Source of the DNA: JAMXLO01 sp963812475
GTDB taxonomy: Bacteria > Pseudomonadota > Alphaproteobacteria > Acetobacterales > Acetobacteraceae
Reading direction: 5' to 3'
Length of the DNA: 64,000 nt
NCBI GenBank assembly: GCA_963812475.1
Contig: CAWEVI010000050.1
Location: forward strand, 258,459 to 322,458
The translations under genes and the position numbers were made by a program. Below are positions 26,634 through 35,240 of this stretch, piece after piece (the first letter of the stretch is position 1; every line of letters starts with the position of its first letter). Under the pieces are notes generated by a model. It saw only the letters and a program-made list of their open reading frames with translations, searched no databases and was not told the DNA's origin.

Positions 26634-27691
26634 AGGCGCTCGTGACCGGCGCGGTCGGCCTGATCGGTGCCCATCTTGTGCGCGCCCTGTTGGCGCGTGA
26701 CTGGCGGGTGCGTGCGCTGGTGCGCCAAACCAGTCGGCGCGAATTGCTGGCGCGACTTCCGGTAGAATTTGCGATTGGCGACGTGCTCACCCCCGGCCGT
26801 CATCTTGATATGGCGTGCGCCGACTGCGACGTTGTCTTCCACGGTGCCGCGCATTTCGCCTATGCAGGTGTCAATTCAGCCACTCTGTACGCCACGGCGG
26901 TCGCCGGGACCGAGAACATGCTTGCCGCCTGCGCGCGGATGGGCGTGTCCCGCGTCGTCGTGACCTCCTCCTCGGTGGTATTCGGCCACCGCGACACCGG
27001 GACATCCATCGAAGAGACGGACGGGTTGGCGCGCGGTGACGGAGAGCCGCCCTATGTCGCGGCGAAGATTGCTCAGCATCGGCGTGCGCTGCAACTCGGT
27101 TCGGCGCTGAAGCTCGACGTGCGCCTCGCCTGCCCGGCGATGACACTCGGTCCAACCACTGGTCGTCTTGGTCCGAGCAACGGGCTCATCGTCGCTTATC
27201 TCGCCGATCCGCTCGGCTGCACGTTTCGTGGTGGATGCAATCTTGTCGCCGCGCGCGATGTCGCAAATGGCCATGCGTTGATCGCTGAACATGGCGCTCC
27301 TGGCGAAAGCTACCTGCTCGGATCGGAAAATCTGACGTGGCAGAAAATCCACGGCATCATTGCCGAACTTGCCGGAGTTGCGCTGCCAAACCTGCAGCTT
27401 AATCAGACTCTTTCGTTCCTTGCCGCAACGGCGGAAGAACTGCGCGCAGCCATTGGCGGTCGGGCACCGCTATCAACACGTGAGCAGGCTGCGATGGTAG
27501 GACGGTACTATTGGTATTCGCACCGCAAGGCGGCGGCACTTGGCTATTCACCGGATCCGGCGCGGGCCGCCTTGATCGAGACGGTCTCGTGGCTCGCGGC
27601 GTCACCGCACGTCTCGCACGCGATCAGAGCCGGCATGCATCTTGCTACTGATATCTACCGCTTCCGCGCCGCCCAGGGAGTAACGGCTTGA
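26630..27691 (+). CDS. NAD-dependent epimerase/dehydratase (extended SDR)
   Basis: A 353-residue extended short-chain dehydrogenase. MKALVTGAVGLIGAHLVRAL gives the T-G-x-x-G-L-I-G nucleotide site. G-D-V-L (adenine ring), V-F-H-G-A-A-H-F, V-T-S-S-S-V-V-F-G (catalytic Ser region) and Y-V-A-A-K (YxxxK) complete the catalytic set. The ATG overlaps the previous stop (ATGA), so translation is coupled. The pattern resembles the HpnA/dihydroflavonol-reductase-like branch, acting on sugar or sterol/terpenoid substrates; the exact substrate is unknown. Confidence 0.82.
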   Translation: MKALVTGAVGLIGAHLVRALLARDWRVRALVRQTSRRELLARLPVEFAIGDVLTPGRHLDMACADCDVVFHGAAHFAYAGVNSATLYATAVAGTENMLAACARMGVSRVVVTSSSVVFGHRDTGTSIEETDGLARGDGEPPYVAAKIAQHRRALQLGSALKLDVRLACPAMTLGPTTGRLGPSNGLIVAYLADPLGCTFRGGCNLVAARDVANGHALIAEHGAPGESYLLGSENLTWQKIHGIIAELAGVALPNLQLNQTLSFLAATAEELRAAIGGRAPLSTREQAAMVGRYYWYSHRKAAALGYSPDPARAALIETVSWLAASPHVSHAIRAGMHLATDIYRFRAAQGVTA

Positions 27692-28221
27692 AGTCCTTCC
27701 GCAGCCTCGTCGTACTCAAGCGCCCGCACGTGGCACTCTGGACCATCATGCGCGATCATCTGATCAACATCGCGCCGCACATTGCGGATATCGAGGAAAT
27801 CCGTCAGCTCGATCGGAGCGTCGATGTGGACGGCATCGTGCATATCGTGAACCATTGGCGTGTTCGCCATCAGGTGCCACCGGTGATCCGTTCAATCCTG
27901 AAGACTGATGAGGTCAGCTGGATCGATCGGAACACATGGGATGCATCAACCTTCACCTGCTCCTGGAGGATCGAACCCAACTTCCTGACCGATTACATCG
28001 ACTGTGCCGGTCACACCGTTTTCGCGCCGGCTATGGCAGGGCGGGGTGCGCGCGTCACGTTTGAGGGCGGCTTCGATCTCAGGCCGGGGGTGCTCGGCAG
28101 TTCGCTTGGCGGGATCGAGAAGCTGATGTCCGCCTTTCTGGAATCGATCGTAACCACGATCATCCCGCACAACCTGCGCGGTATTGTCGAAGCGGCGGCG
28201 GCGTTTGAATTGCCGAAATAG
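27688..28221 (+). CDS. SRPBCC (START-like) family protein
   Basis: A 177-residue protein. The N-terminal strand K-S-F-R-S-L-V-V-L-K-R-P and helices after it (W-T-I-M-R-D-H-L-I-N-I-A-P-H), then alternating beta strands (T-F-T-C-S-W-R-I-E, A-R-V-T-F-E-G-G-F-D) and a long C-terminal helix fit the helix-grip fold of lipid or hydrophobic-ligand binding proteins. The TTG start overlaps the SDR stop (TTGA). Its shape is like the C-terminal region of the DUF362 protein two genes upstream, so both may handle the same hydrophobic ligand. Called from overall pattern rather than sharp motifs. Confidence 0.55.
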   Translation: MKSFRSLVVLKRPHVALWTIMRDHLINIAPHIADIEEIRQLDRSVDVDGIVHIVNHWRVRHQVPPVIRSILKTDEVSWIDRNTWDASTFTCSWRIEPNFLTDYIDCAGHTVFAPAMAGRGARVTFEGGFDLRPGVLGSSLGGIEKLMSAFLESIVTTIIPHNLRGIVEAAAAFELPK

Positions 28222-28246
28222 CCAGTTGCAGTCGGTATCGTTCCGG

Positions 28247-29500
28247 CTACCCGATCAGTACGCTGTGATGGAACCCCAGCCGCGGATCGGCCAGCGGCGA
28301 CAGCCATGGCAGATAGGTCTGCAATTCGGGCATCGGGACGCGGATGCGGATCTCTCCGGCCGGATAATCATAGATCGTGATCCAGTTCAGCCCGCGATTT
28401 GCAGTGAACAGAAGCGACTGATCGGACGAAAGCTGGCAGGCATAGACTGAATCCAGCAGACTGAACCGGCTCACGCGCAGCGCACCGAGAAAATGCCGGC
28501 TGTTCGTAGCGAACGTCCCGCGCGCAAATATGTCGTAGATCTGGGTGGCGACCTCCCTGGGACGTGCGACATGCGCCGCCAGATCTGGCTTCTCGTCGAT
28601 GATGCGAAATTGGGCGAAATTGTCGAGTTCAATGGCGACGATCGACTGGCTGCCGCCATTGCAGAAGATCAGCTCGTGGTCGGATAGCGTAACGTCCGAG
28701 TTGATATGGGCGGGAATCTCGCGCCCCGCCGCCCAATGCCGCCGCACGCGTTTCTGTCTCGCATCGATCTCGAAGGCATACTCCTTCAAGAAGGCCATTC
28801 CCCACTCGTGGTAGTCGCGATGGTCCTGTGGCACGACGCGGAATGACACTGCATAGAAGATGTCGTCCTTCGGATGGACCGCCACATGCCAGCAGGTCGC
28901 CGGCAAGGTAAGCACCGTGACCTTGTTGTCCACGCGATCCCAGATGCCGACATGCCGCGCCTCGCCGCCCTCCCCATCGGCAGGGTTATCCATGGAGCCA
29001 TACACGATGTAGCGCCCGGACGCCGTCTGCTTCATGCCATGCGGCAACTTCACGCCGTGCCGGATCAGCCGCCGCGGATGCTCCAGATCGTCCACCTTGA
29101 ACGCATAGAAATGCTCCCCGATCGGCGTGACGATCTCATCATCCGACAGCCAGATGACATGGGTGCTGCCCTGCAGCGATGTCCGCGCCGTCTCGAACCG
29201 CAGGGTCGAGATGCGATTGATTTCAGTAAGAGTCCGAGCGTCATAGAACAGCAGATGCTGGCCGGCATTGCCGAGATACCCCACGGTTCCGGACGGGTTG
29301 ACCGATACCGCGTGGCCCCCGGCGATGCCATCGTAATACACGATCTTGTATGCGTAACGGTTGTCGGCGGGGTCGAACAGGAACAGGCACACGCCGGCCA
29401 TCCCTTCCAGGCCGTTGACGCCGTTGCCGTCCAACGCGACATGGAACGCGAACGGATAGCCCTTAACCGGAACGGGACTGGCACGCGTCGGTTGGCGCAT
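28247..29500 (-). CDS. beta-propeller protein of unknown function
   Basis: About 417 residues made of repeated strand blocks typical of a beta-propeller: H-A-V-S-V-N-P-S-G-T-V-G-Y-L-G-N, L-L-F-Y-D-A-R-T-L, H-V-I-W-L-S-D-D-E, R-Y-I-V-Y-G-S-M-D, W-H-V-A-V-H-P-K-D-D-I-F-Y-A-V-S and A-C-Q-L-S-S-D-Q-S-L-L-F-T-A-N-R-G. His residues recur at blade tops (G-H-A, L-P-H-G-M-K, C-W-H-V-A-V-H), as in enzymes or metal-binding propellers. No signal peptide is evident. ATG at 29500 is preferred; a TTG at 29536 directly after the PAP2 stop is also possible and would couple the two. Substrate and role unknown. Confidence 0.65.
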   Translation of the reverse strand: MRQPTRASPVPVKGYPFAFHVALDGNGVNGLEGMAGVCLFLFDPADNRYAYKIVYYDGIAGGHAVSVNPSGTVGYLGNAGQHLLFYDARTLTEINRISTLRFETARTSLQGSTHVIWLSDDEIVTPIGEHFYAFKVDDLEHPRRLIRHGVKLPHGMKQTASGRYIVYGSMDNPADGEGGEARHVGIWDRVDNKVTVLTLPATCWHVAVHPKDDIFYAVSFRVVPQDHRDYHEWGMAFLKEYAFEIDARQKRVRRHWAAGREIPAHINSDVTLSDHELIFCNGGSQSIVAIELDNFAQFRIIDEKPDLAAHVARPREVATQIYDIFARGTFATNSRHFLGALRVSRFSLLDSVYACQLSSDQSLLFTANRGLNWITIYDYPAGEIRIRVPMPELQTYLPWLSPLADPRLGFHHSVLIG

Positions 29501-29536
29501 CACGCGCGTCGATCGATTACGAGGGGCTCGGGGCAA

Positions 29537-30106
29537 TCAGGAGACCAGTCGCGACGCTGCCAAGGCGTATACCGATATCGGATAGGACACGGAAAAGCCA
29601 AGTACGGTGCCGACCGCCACGTCACTTGGATAGTGGTGCGCCGACGCCAGGCGCGCCCACGCCATGAGCAGACAGGTGGCGAACGCAAGGCCTATTGTCT
29701 GTGGAAACTGCATCGACAACGGTACAAGCGCTGCGGGCAAGGTCATCGCATGGCCGCTCGGGAACGAGTGCTGATCGAGAGCCTGCAGGAGTGGCACAAG
29801 TGAGGCATCGCGCTGATATGGCCGCGGTCGCGCAACAAGGCGCTTGATAATCGGGTAGATGCAATGCAGGGCTAGGACGTTCGCCGTTCCCGCGACCAGG
29901 ACGGGTATGGCATCCAGGCCGGCGGCAATGATGCTGCCAATGCTCAATGCCAGGTAGATCCAGCCATTCCCCATCCAGCTGAGTGCAATCGCAGAGGAGC
30001 GGACGGGCCTCGGGCGCGCGGTCTGAACGAACCAGTGCACCAGATACAGGTCCACGGCCGACAGGCGTGCCAGGCTACATCGCCTGCGAGATATCGCCTC
30101 ATCCAT
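29537..30106 (-). CDS. PAP2-family membrane phosphatase
   Basis: A 189-residue integral membrane protein with the three acid-phosphatase signature motifs in order: K-R-L-V-A-R-P-R-P (KxxxxxxRP), F-P-S-G-H-A-M (PSGH) and A-S-A-H-H-Y-P-S-D-V (S/RxxxxxHxxxD). Hydrophobic helices surround them. Substrates in the family are lipid phosphates, diphosphates or undecaprenyl pyrophosphate. The frame is open to 30358 but that part overlaps zur; the ATG at 30106 gives a normal short PAP2 length. It runs directly into the propeller gene, so the two form an operon starting in or near the 3' end of zur. Confidence 0.82.
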   Translation of the reverse strand: MDEAISRRRCSLARLSAVDLYLVHWFVQTARPRPVRSSAIALSWMGNGWIYLALSIGSIIAAGLDAIPVLVAGTANVLALHCIYPIIKRLVARPRPYQRDASLVPLLQALDQHSFPSGHAMTLPAALVPLSMQFPQTIGLAFATCLLMAWARLASAHHYPSDVAVGTVLGFSVSYPISVYALAASRLVS

Positions 30107-30222
30107 CGGTTGGCGCTCACCTTCGCTGACCAGAACCGCCAGCGACCATGTTACGGCGGTGCGCAGGCGGACGGAAAGCGCTTTTTGCTGCGGATGCGAA
30201 CGAAGCGGGTGGTCTTGATACA

Positions 30223-30240
30223 GAATGTTATAAGATGGCA
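30223..30240. promoter_or_regulatory. possible Zur-box-like site before the PAP2/propeller genes
   Basis: GAATGTTATAAGATGGCATC has the half-site ATGTTATA of alphaproteobacterial Zur boxes and a weaker inverted half. It lies over the end of zur, about 120 bases upstream of the PAP2 start at 30106. Only one half is strong, so this is a candidate. Confidence 0.3.
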
Positions 30241-30734
30241 TCTGGTCGCACGGTGACCGACCCGCGGCAGGTGCTGCACAGCCCCTCGGCCTCGATCGTC
30301 GCGCTGCTGATGGCGAAGCCGCTGTCCCTCGCCGCACGCGCAAGGACCGCGGAGACATGATGATCCTGCATTTCGATCACTCTGCCGCATTCGCGACAGA
30401 TCAGGAATTGCGCGGCATGCGTATGACTTTCCCCATCGGGATCGGCGGTGCAGCCTGCAACGCAGCCGACGAAAGCCGATAGCCGCTCGACCCGATGGAC
30501 GAGGCCCTGCTCCAGCAGGAAGTCGAGCGCTCGATAGACGGTAGGTGGCGCTGCGCCGCGCCGGGTCTGCCGCAGACGGTCCAGCAACTCGTATGCGCCG
30601 GTCGGCGACACGGCGTCCAGAACAAGACCGAGAACGCGCCGACGAAGCTCGGTCAGGTTCGCACCACGCCGTTCGCAGATCGCCTCCGCCCGATCGAGCA
30701 GGCCTTCGGTCCGCCGCGAGAACTCAGCCGTCAT
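30228..30734 (-). CDS. zur: Fur-family zinc uptake regulator Zur
   Basis: A 168-residue winged-helix metal sensor. The DNA-binding part has L-T-E-L-R-R-R-V-L-G-L and P-T-V-Y-R-A-L-D-F-L-L-E-Q-G-L-V-H-R-V-E, the family recognition helix. The metal part holds H-T-H-A-A-Q-F-L-I-C-R-E-C-G and the C-terminal C-S-T-C pair, i.e. two CxxC clusters for structural zinc. ATG at 30734 gives the usual length; 12 more codons are open upstream. Its divergent neighbour is znuA, which is the reason to call Zur rather than Fur or Mur. Zn-loaded Zur would repress znu and itself. Confidence 0.85.
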   Translation of the reverse strand: MTAEFSRRTEGLLDRAEAICERRGANLTELRRRVLGLVLDAVSPTGAYELLDRLRQTRRGAAPPTVYRALDFLLEQGLVHRVERLSAFVGCVAGCTADPDGESHTHAAQFLICRECGRVIEMQDHHVSAVLARAARDSGFAISSATIEAEGLCSTCRGSVTVRPDAIL

Positions 30735-30792
30735 CCGATGTCCTCCGTAGGGACAGTGATTACCACGCATTGCCGGTCTAGACTTCCAGGCA

Positions 30793-30810
30793 GTTATGTT
30801 ATAGCGTTAC
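30793..30810. promoter_or_regulatory. putative Zur operator between zur and znuA
   Basis: GTTATGTTATAGCGTTAC is an imperfect inverted repeat (6 of 9 pairs between GTTATGTTA and the reverse of TAGCGTTAC). It lies 37 bases before the znuA ATG and 59 bases from the zur ATG. ATGTTATA is the core of known alphaproteobacterial Zur boxes. Its position fits control of both divergent genes. Confidence 0.5.
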
Positions 30811-30846
30811 GCTCCGATGGTCTACGTCCCGAAAGTAGTGCCAACA

Positions 30847-31725
30847 ATGGCGAATCTCCGTCTTCTGACCGCGATGGTTGCGCTGTTCGTCGGCCCAGCC
30901 GCGGCCCAGGATGTTCCCGGCACGAACAACATCGTGGCGGCGGAGAACTTCTATGGCGACGTGGCCCAGCAGATCGCCGGCAGCGGTGCCACGCTCACCA
31001 GCATCCTGAGCAATCCCGAACAGGACCCGCATCTGTTCGAAGCGAGCCCATCCGTTGCCCGCCTTTTGTCGGCCGCCACAATCGTCGTCTACAACGGCGC
31101 CGACTACGATCCCTGGATGACGAGGCTGCTCGCCGCTTCGCGGTCGCAGAACCGCAGGACCATTGTGGTGGCGGATCTGGTGCGCCGGAAGGTCGGTGAT
31201 AATCCGCACGTTTGGTACGACCCGCCGACGATGCCGGTCTATGCCGGTGCGCTGGCTGCAATGCTCGCCGAGCGCGATCCGCAACACAAGGAAGACTACC
31301 AGCGGCGGCTGGGCGTTTTCCTCGCTTCGCTGCAACCGATGGAAGCGAAGATCGCCGATCTACGCTCAAGGTTTGGTGGGACCGCCGTAACTGCCACCGA
31401 GCCGGTGTTCGGCTATATGGCCGCCGCGCTCGGCTTCACCATGCGCAACGAACGATTCCAGCTCGCAGTGATGAACGACACCGAACCCCGCGCGTCCGAC
31501 GTTGCCACATTCGAAAACGACTTGCGGAAGCATCTCGTCCGGCTGCTGTTCTACAACAGCCAGGCAAGCAATCCAGCGACGCAGCGCCTTGTCAAAATCG
31601 CCCAGCAATCGAAGATCCCCATCGTCGGGGTCACCGAGACGGAACCGCAAGGCAAGACATATCAGGACTGGATGATGGGTGAACTCGACGCGGTCGTACA
31701 GGCCCTCGCCAAGCCTGCATCGTGA
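30847..31725 (+). CDS. znuA: zinc ABC transporter periplasmic binding protein ZnuA
   Basis: A cluster A-I metal receptor of about 292 residues. The signal peptide (MANLRLLTAMVALFVGPAAA then Q-D) is followed by I-V-A-A-E-N-F-Y-G-D-V-A. Metal ligands are seen as D-P-H-L-F-E (His), N-P-H-V-W-Y-D (His) and further Glu/Asp residues late in the protein. The central His-rich loop of many ZnuA proteins is missing, which is common in short versions; manganese cannot be fully excluded. The start at 30847 is chosen for the signal peptide; 30817 is also open. It is followed by znuC with overlapping GTGA. Confidence 0.85.
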   Translation: MANLRLLTAMVALFVGPAAAQDVPGTNNIVAAENFYGDVAQQIAGSGATLTSILSNPEQDPHLFEASPSVARLLSAATIVVYNGADYDPWMTRLLAASRSQNRRTIVVADLVRRKVGDNPHVWYDPPTMPVYAGALAAMLAERDPQHKEDYQRRLGVFLASLQPMEAKIADLRSRFGGTAVTATEPVFGYMAAALGFTMRNERFQLAVMNDTEPRASDVATFENDLRKHLVRLLFYNSQASNPATQRLVKIAQQSKIPIVGVTETEPQGKTYQDWMMGELDAVVQALAKPAS

Positions 31726-32537
31726 GTGCCGTCGAACTCACCGGCGCGACCTTGGCCTTCGGTGCCCGGACCGTGCTTGCCGGCATCGACCTTGCGATCC
31801 GCGACAACGAGTTCGTCGGCGTGCTCGGTCCGAACGGCTCGGGCAAGACCACGCTGATACGTGCAATTCTCGGGCTGCTGCCACCACGCAGCGGGACGAT
31901 CCGCGTGCTGGGCCGACCGGTGGCGCGCGGCAATCCGGCCGTCGGCTATATGCCGCAAACGCGTGGCGCCTTGGACAATCTTCGGCTCTCCGGCTGGGAC
32001 TTCGTCGCTAGCGGCGCCAACGGCCACCGCTGGGGTTTGCCGTTGCTCGGTGCCGATGCCCGCCGCGAGGTGCAGTGGGCGTTCGACATGGTCGATGCCG
32101 CCGCGCTCGCGCGACGCCCGTTGGCCGAGACCTCCGGCGGCGAGCGACAGCGTCTGCTGCTGGCGCAAGCCCTGCTGGGCCGCCCGCGCCTGCTGTTGCT
32201 GGATGAACCGCTGATCAGCCTCGATCCGCATCATCAACGCGCGGTGGTCGAGCTGACCAGGTCGCTGCAGAAGGAACTCGGCATTGCGGTGCTGTTCAGC
32301 GCGCATGAGATCAACCCGTTGCTCGGGGCGCTTGATCGTGTGCTTTACCTCGGCTCCGGCCATGCCGCGCTGGGCGCTGTGGACGATGTCATCAGCGGAC
32401 CGGTGCTGTCGCGTCTCTATGGCTCCAGAATCGAGGTGGTGCATGTGAACGGCCGCATCTTCGTCATGTCCGGTGGCTACGACGTGGAGCGCGATGCGCA
32501 CCAGCACGACCATGGCGAGCACCATGTTCACGTATGA
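31722..32537 (+). CDS. znuC: zinc ABC transporter ATP-binding protein ZnuC
   Basis: A 271-residue ATPase with G-P-N-G-S-G-K-T-T (Walker A), G-Y-M-P-Q (Q-loop), T-S-G-G-E-R-Q-R (signature), L-L-L-L-D-E-P-L-I-S-L-D-P (Walker B) and F-S-A-H-E (H-loop). The C-terminus ends in a His-rich tail (D-A-H-Q-H-D-H-G-E-H-H-V-H-V), a usual mark of zinc-handling subunits. The GTG start overlaps the znuA stop, and the last codons overlap the znuB start. Confidence 0.88.
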   Translation: MSAVELTGATLAFGARTVLAGIDLAIRDNEFVGVLGPNGSGKTTLIRAILGLLPPRSGTIRVLGRPVARGNPAVGYMPQTRGALDNLRLSGWDFVASGANGHRWGLPLLGADARREVQWAFDMVDAAALARRPLAETSGGERQRLLLAQALLGRPRLLLLDEPLISLDPHHQRAVVELTRSLQKELGIAVLFSAHEINPLLGALDRVLYLGSGHAALGAVDDVISGPVLSRLYGSRIEVVHVNGRIFVMSGGYDVERDAHQHDHGEHHVHV

Positions 32538-33321
32538 CTTCATGCAGAACGCGTTCGCCGCCGCCGGGATCGTCGCGGTGGTTTGCGGTCTGGTCGGGTT
32601 CTTCCTGGTGCTCCGCGCGCAAACCTTTGCCGGCCACGCGCTGTCACATGTCGGCTTCGCGGGCGCCACTGGTGCGGTGCTGTTGGGGATTGCGCCGCTC
32701 TGGGGGCTTACGGCGCTGACGCTCCTGGCCGGGATAGGCATGGGCCTGCTTGGCGAACGGCTGCATCAGCGCGACGTTGCGATCGGCATTGTGCTGGCGA
32801 TGTCGCTCGGACTTGGGCTGCTGTTCCTGCATTTCTACACCACCTACGCCACCCAGGCGACCGCATTGCTGTTCGGCAACATCCTCGGCATCGACTCGGC
32901 GACGGTCTGGACGCTGATGCTTCTCGCCTTGACCGCCACTGCGGCGCTCGCCGTCATCGCGCGCCCATTGCTGTTCGCCAGCCTGCAGCCGGAACTGGCG
33001 GAGGCGAAGGGCGTTCCACTGCGCCTGATCTCCGTGCTGTTCCTGGCAATCGTCGCGCTGGCCGTGGCGGAATGTGCGCAGATCGTCGGCGTTCTGCTGG
33101 TGTTCGCGCTGATGGTCGGGCCGGCTGCGGCGGCGCAGCGTTTGACCACACGGTTCTGGAACGGGATTGCGCTGTCCGTCGTGCTGGCGCTCGCCGAGGC
33201 ATGGTGTGCGCTTGGGCTGGCTTACATCACCGACTGGCCGACCAGCTTCTGGATCACCGCGTTGAGCGGTTGCATTTACGTGGCGGCGGTCGCCACGAGC
33301 GTTCGGTTGCAGACACTGTAG
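32524..33321 (+). CDS. znuB: zinc ABC transporter permease ZnuB
   Basis: A 265-residue ABC-3 family permease with about eight membrane segments. F-L-V-L-R-A-Q-T-F-A-G-H-A-L-S-H-V-G-F-A-G and G-N-I-L-G-I are family marks, and a loop A-E-A-K-G-V-P-L-R-L faces the ATPase. The start at 32524 (MFTYDFMQNAF) overlaps znuC by 14 bases; upstream Mets at 32512 and 32473 are less likely because they lie in the His-tail coding region. Confidence 0.86.
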   Translation: MFTYDFMQNAFAAAGIVAVVCGLVGFFLVLRAQTFAGHALSHVGFAGATGAVLLGIAPLWGLTALTLLAGIGMGLLGERLHQRDVAIGIVLAMSLGLGLLFLHFYTTYATQATALLFGNILGIDSATVWTLMLLALTATAALAVIARPLLFASLQPELAEAKGVPLRLISVLFLAIVALAVAECAQIVGVLLVFALMVGPAAAAQRLTTRFWNGIALSVVLALAEAWCALGLAYITDWPTSFWITALSGCIYVAAVATSVRLQTL

Positions 33322-33818
33322 GCATCTGGCCCGATGTGCGCCGTCGTCGGATGCAACCGATCAGGGGAAGCCTTAGGACATTCCTCGGCGAAGACCTTGT
33401 ACGCCGCGCCGTACGGCGCCAAGACCTGCCAGGCTGAATCGGTGCAGCCTGCCGTGCCGGTATGTTCATGTACAGCATCCCCAGGCAATGCCGGAGACAC
33501 AACCATTGCCCGCCGCCACGCACTGGCCTCTGGCATACTTCCCGGGCCTTGATTTTTGAGGATGCATGCCTTCCGACGCCCTCTGGGAAACCTGCGAAGC
33601 TTCCTCGGTGGCTGCGGCGGCACCAATGAGGGCAGGCCGGTGTGTCGTCAGCTTTTTCTTCGGAGGCAGCCGCGAGTTCCGGAGTGCGCGGACGGTTGGC
33701 GATTTGGCCGGCACTACCGAGATGTTCCGGCCAAGAAATCGATCGAAATGATGTCTTGCTTGCTTCCGTCAGCAAAATAAGCTACCAATGATGCCTTGGC
33801 AGATCGAATGTTTGCGCC
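33322..33818. other. 497-base gap with no gene I can support
   Basis: Between znuB and the copper block. Short open frames occur on both strands (e.g. 33276-33626 minus, 33556-33780 plus), but none has a recognisable motif, a good ribosome site or family-like composition. The inverted repeat TACGCCGCGCCGTACGGCGC lies near 33400. I saw no riboswitch core and no transposase fragment. It may hold the promoter of the copper genes. Confidence 0.4.
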
Positions 33819-34223
33819 GTGCGGGGACGGTTTAACCGAAACAGACTGGCTTCAAACCGACGGGTAAGCCCCGCGGGCTTTGCCGCCTTGATGTTCGCCG
33901 CATGGTGCCAGATTTTGCTTGTCGTGACGCTCGCGCATCTGCCGCAGGCACAGGCCGCCGATGCACTCGACTGTATCCGCATGTGTCACCCCGACGACGA
34001 TGGCTCGCCGGCGCCGAAGCAGCAGGATCATTCCGGCCACGATTGCGTTCTGTGCGTTATGTGCGTCGGCCATGCCGCGCAGGCCGCATTGGTGTCGTCG
34101 CCACCGGTATTGCCGGATCGGCCGTTCATCACGCTCGTCCTGCTTGACGCCTACCGTCCACGTGCGCCGCCGGTCAAGCCGGTGTTCGCCGCGCAGCCCC
34201 GTGGTCCACCTGCGCTGATCTGA
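33819..34223 (+). CDS. DUF2946-family small Cys/His protein
   Basis: A 134-residue protein with one N-terminal hydrophobic helix (F-A-A-L-M-F-A-A-W-C-Q-I-L-L-V-V-T-L-A), then H-D-C-V-L-C-V-M-C-V-G-H, a dense C-x-x-C-x-x-C-x-x-x-H cluster. This is the pattern of DUF2946, often found beside copper or heavy-metal export genes, where it is thought to bind the metal in the periplasm or membrane. C-terminal Pro-rich part. GTG at 33819 is the first start; internal starts are possible. It is the first gene of the copper block. Confidence 0.6.
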   Translation: MRGRFNRNRLASNRRVSPAGFAALMFAAWCQILLVVTLAHLPQAQAADALDCIRMCHPDDDGSPAPKQQDHSGHDCVLCVMCVGHAAQAALVSSPPVLPDRPFITLVLLDAYRPRAPPVKPVFAAQPRGPPALI

Positions 34224-34273
34224 GTCTGCCGTGCGCGTCCGCGCCGGCAAACCCATCAGCGGAGACCTTTTCT

Positions 34274-35240
34274 ATGAACAGCTACAAGTTCCTGACCACG
34301 CTTGTCGGCGTGAGCCTGGGAGCCGTGCAGCCTGTGCTCGCACACGGATTTGCGGGTCCCCACATGTTCATCAGCACGTTGCTGATCGACGATCCGAACG
34401 TGGCCGATGAAGCCAGCCTGCCGACGTTTTCGTTCCTGCCGCAGCCGACCGACGGGGGACCGGCGCCCGGGCTCTACGCGCTGGAATTCGAATTCGACAA
34501 GCGCATCACCGAGAATTTTGGTTTCTCGCTCAGCGACGGCTATCAGTGGCTGCGCACGCCGGGCGCCAAGACGTTTCACGGCTGGGAGAACCTCGAAGGG
34601 GGGCTCAAATACAAAGTGTACGTCAGCGACGAGCATGAGTTCATGCTGTCGCTCGGGGTATTCCAGGAATTTGCGCCCACCGGGGCCACCGGCTCGAATG
34701 GCAACGCGCTCGACAATGACCTCACAGGTTCGACGACGCCCACGATCTTCTGGGGCAAGGGCTTCGGCGACCTGCCGATTGGCTATCTGCGCCCGTTCGC
34801 ACTTACCGGAACCTTCGGCTATGCGATCGCCAACAAGGGACTGAAGGTCACCGGCACCGACCCCGATACCGGCGATCCGCTGTTCAACAACGGCACCTCA
34901 AACCAGTGGACCGGCGGCCTGTCGCTGCAGGTACAGCATGCGCTACCTGCAATCTCAGGTGAAAGATTTCGGCTTTCCGGAGTTCGTCAACAAGCTGACC
35001 CCTGTGGTCGAACTCTCCTGGTCGTCGCCGGCCAGCAAGCCGAACCAGGACAGCACGCAGTACCTGTTCGGCGTCGGCGTCAACTACACGTCCGACTGGT
35101 GGGCAATGGGCGTGGAGGCGCTGATTCCCGGCAACAAGCAGTCCGGTTCGCATCTGGGCGTGATCGCGCAGTTCCATCTCTACTTCGACGATCTGTTCCC
35201 GAACAGTCTCGGCAAACCCATTGTGGATTGGTTTCACTGA
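34274..35240 (+). pseudogene. outer-membrane-type protein of the copper block, one frameshift
   Basis: Two frames join into a protein of about 320 residues. A signal peptide (MNSYKFLTTLVGVSLGAVQP, ending L-A-H-G) is followed by many short amphipathic strands with aromatic ends (F-E-F-D-K-R-I-T-E-N-F-G-F-S-L-S-D-G, L-S-W-S-S-P, Y-L-F-G-V-G-V-N-Y), as in beta-barrel outer membrane proteins of the metal-transport kind. The switch is at 34931, where an extra G after CTGCAG moves the frame; without it the text reads L-S-L-Q-Y-S-M-R-Y. The stop overlaps copC (TGATG). Role unknown; the copper link comes from its neighbours. Confidence 0.6.

Noticed and set aside
33276..33780. Possible small genes in the gap after znuB
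   Set aside because: Overlapping frames on both strands, none with a good ribosome site or family features. I also looked for a cobalamin or other riboswitch core and found none convincing.
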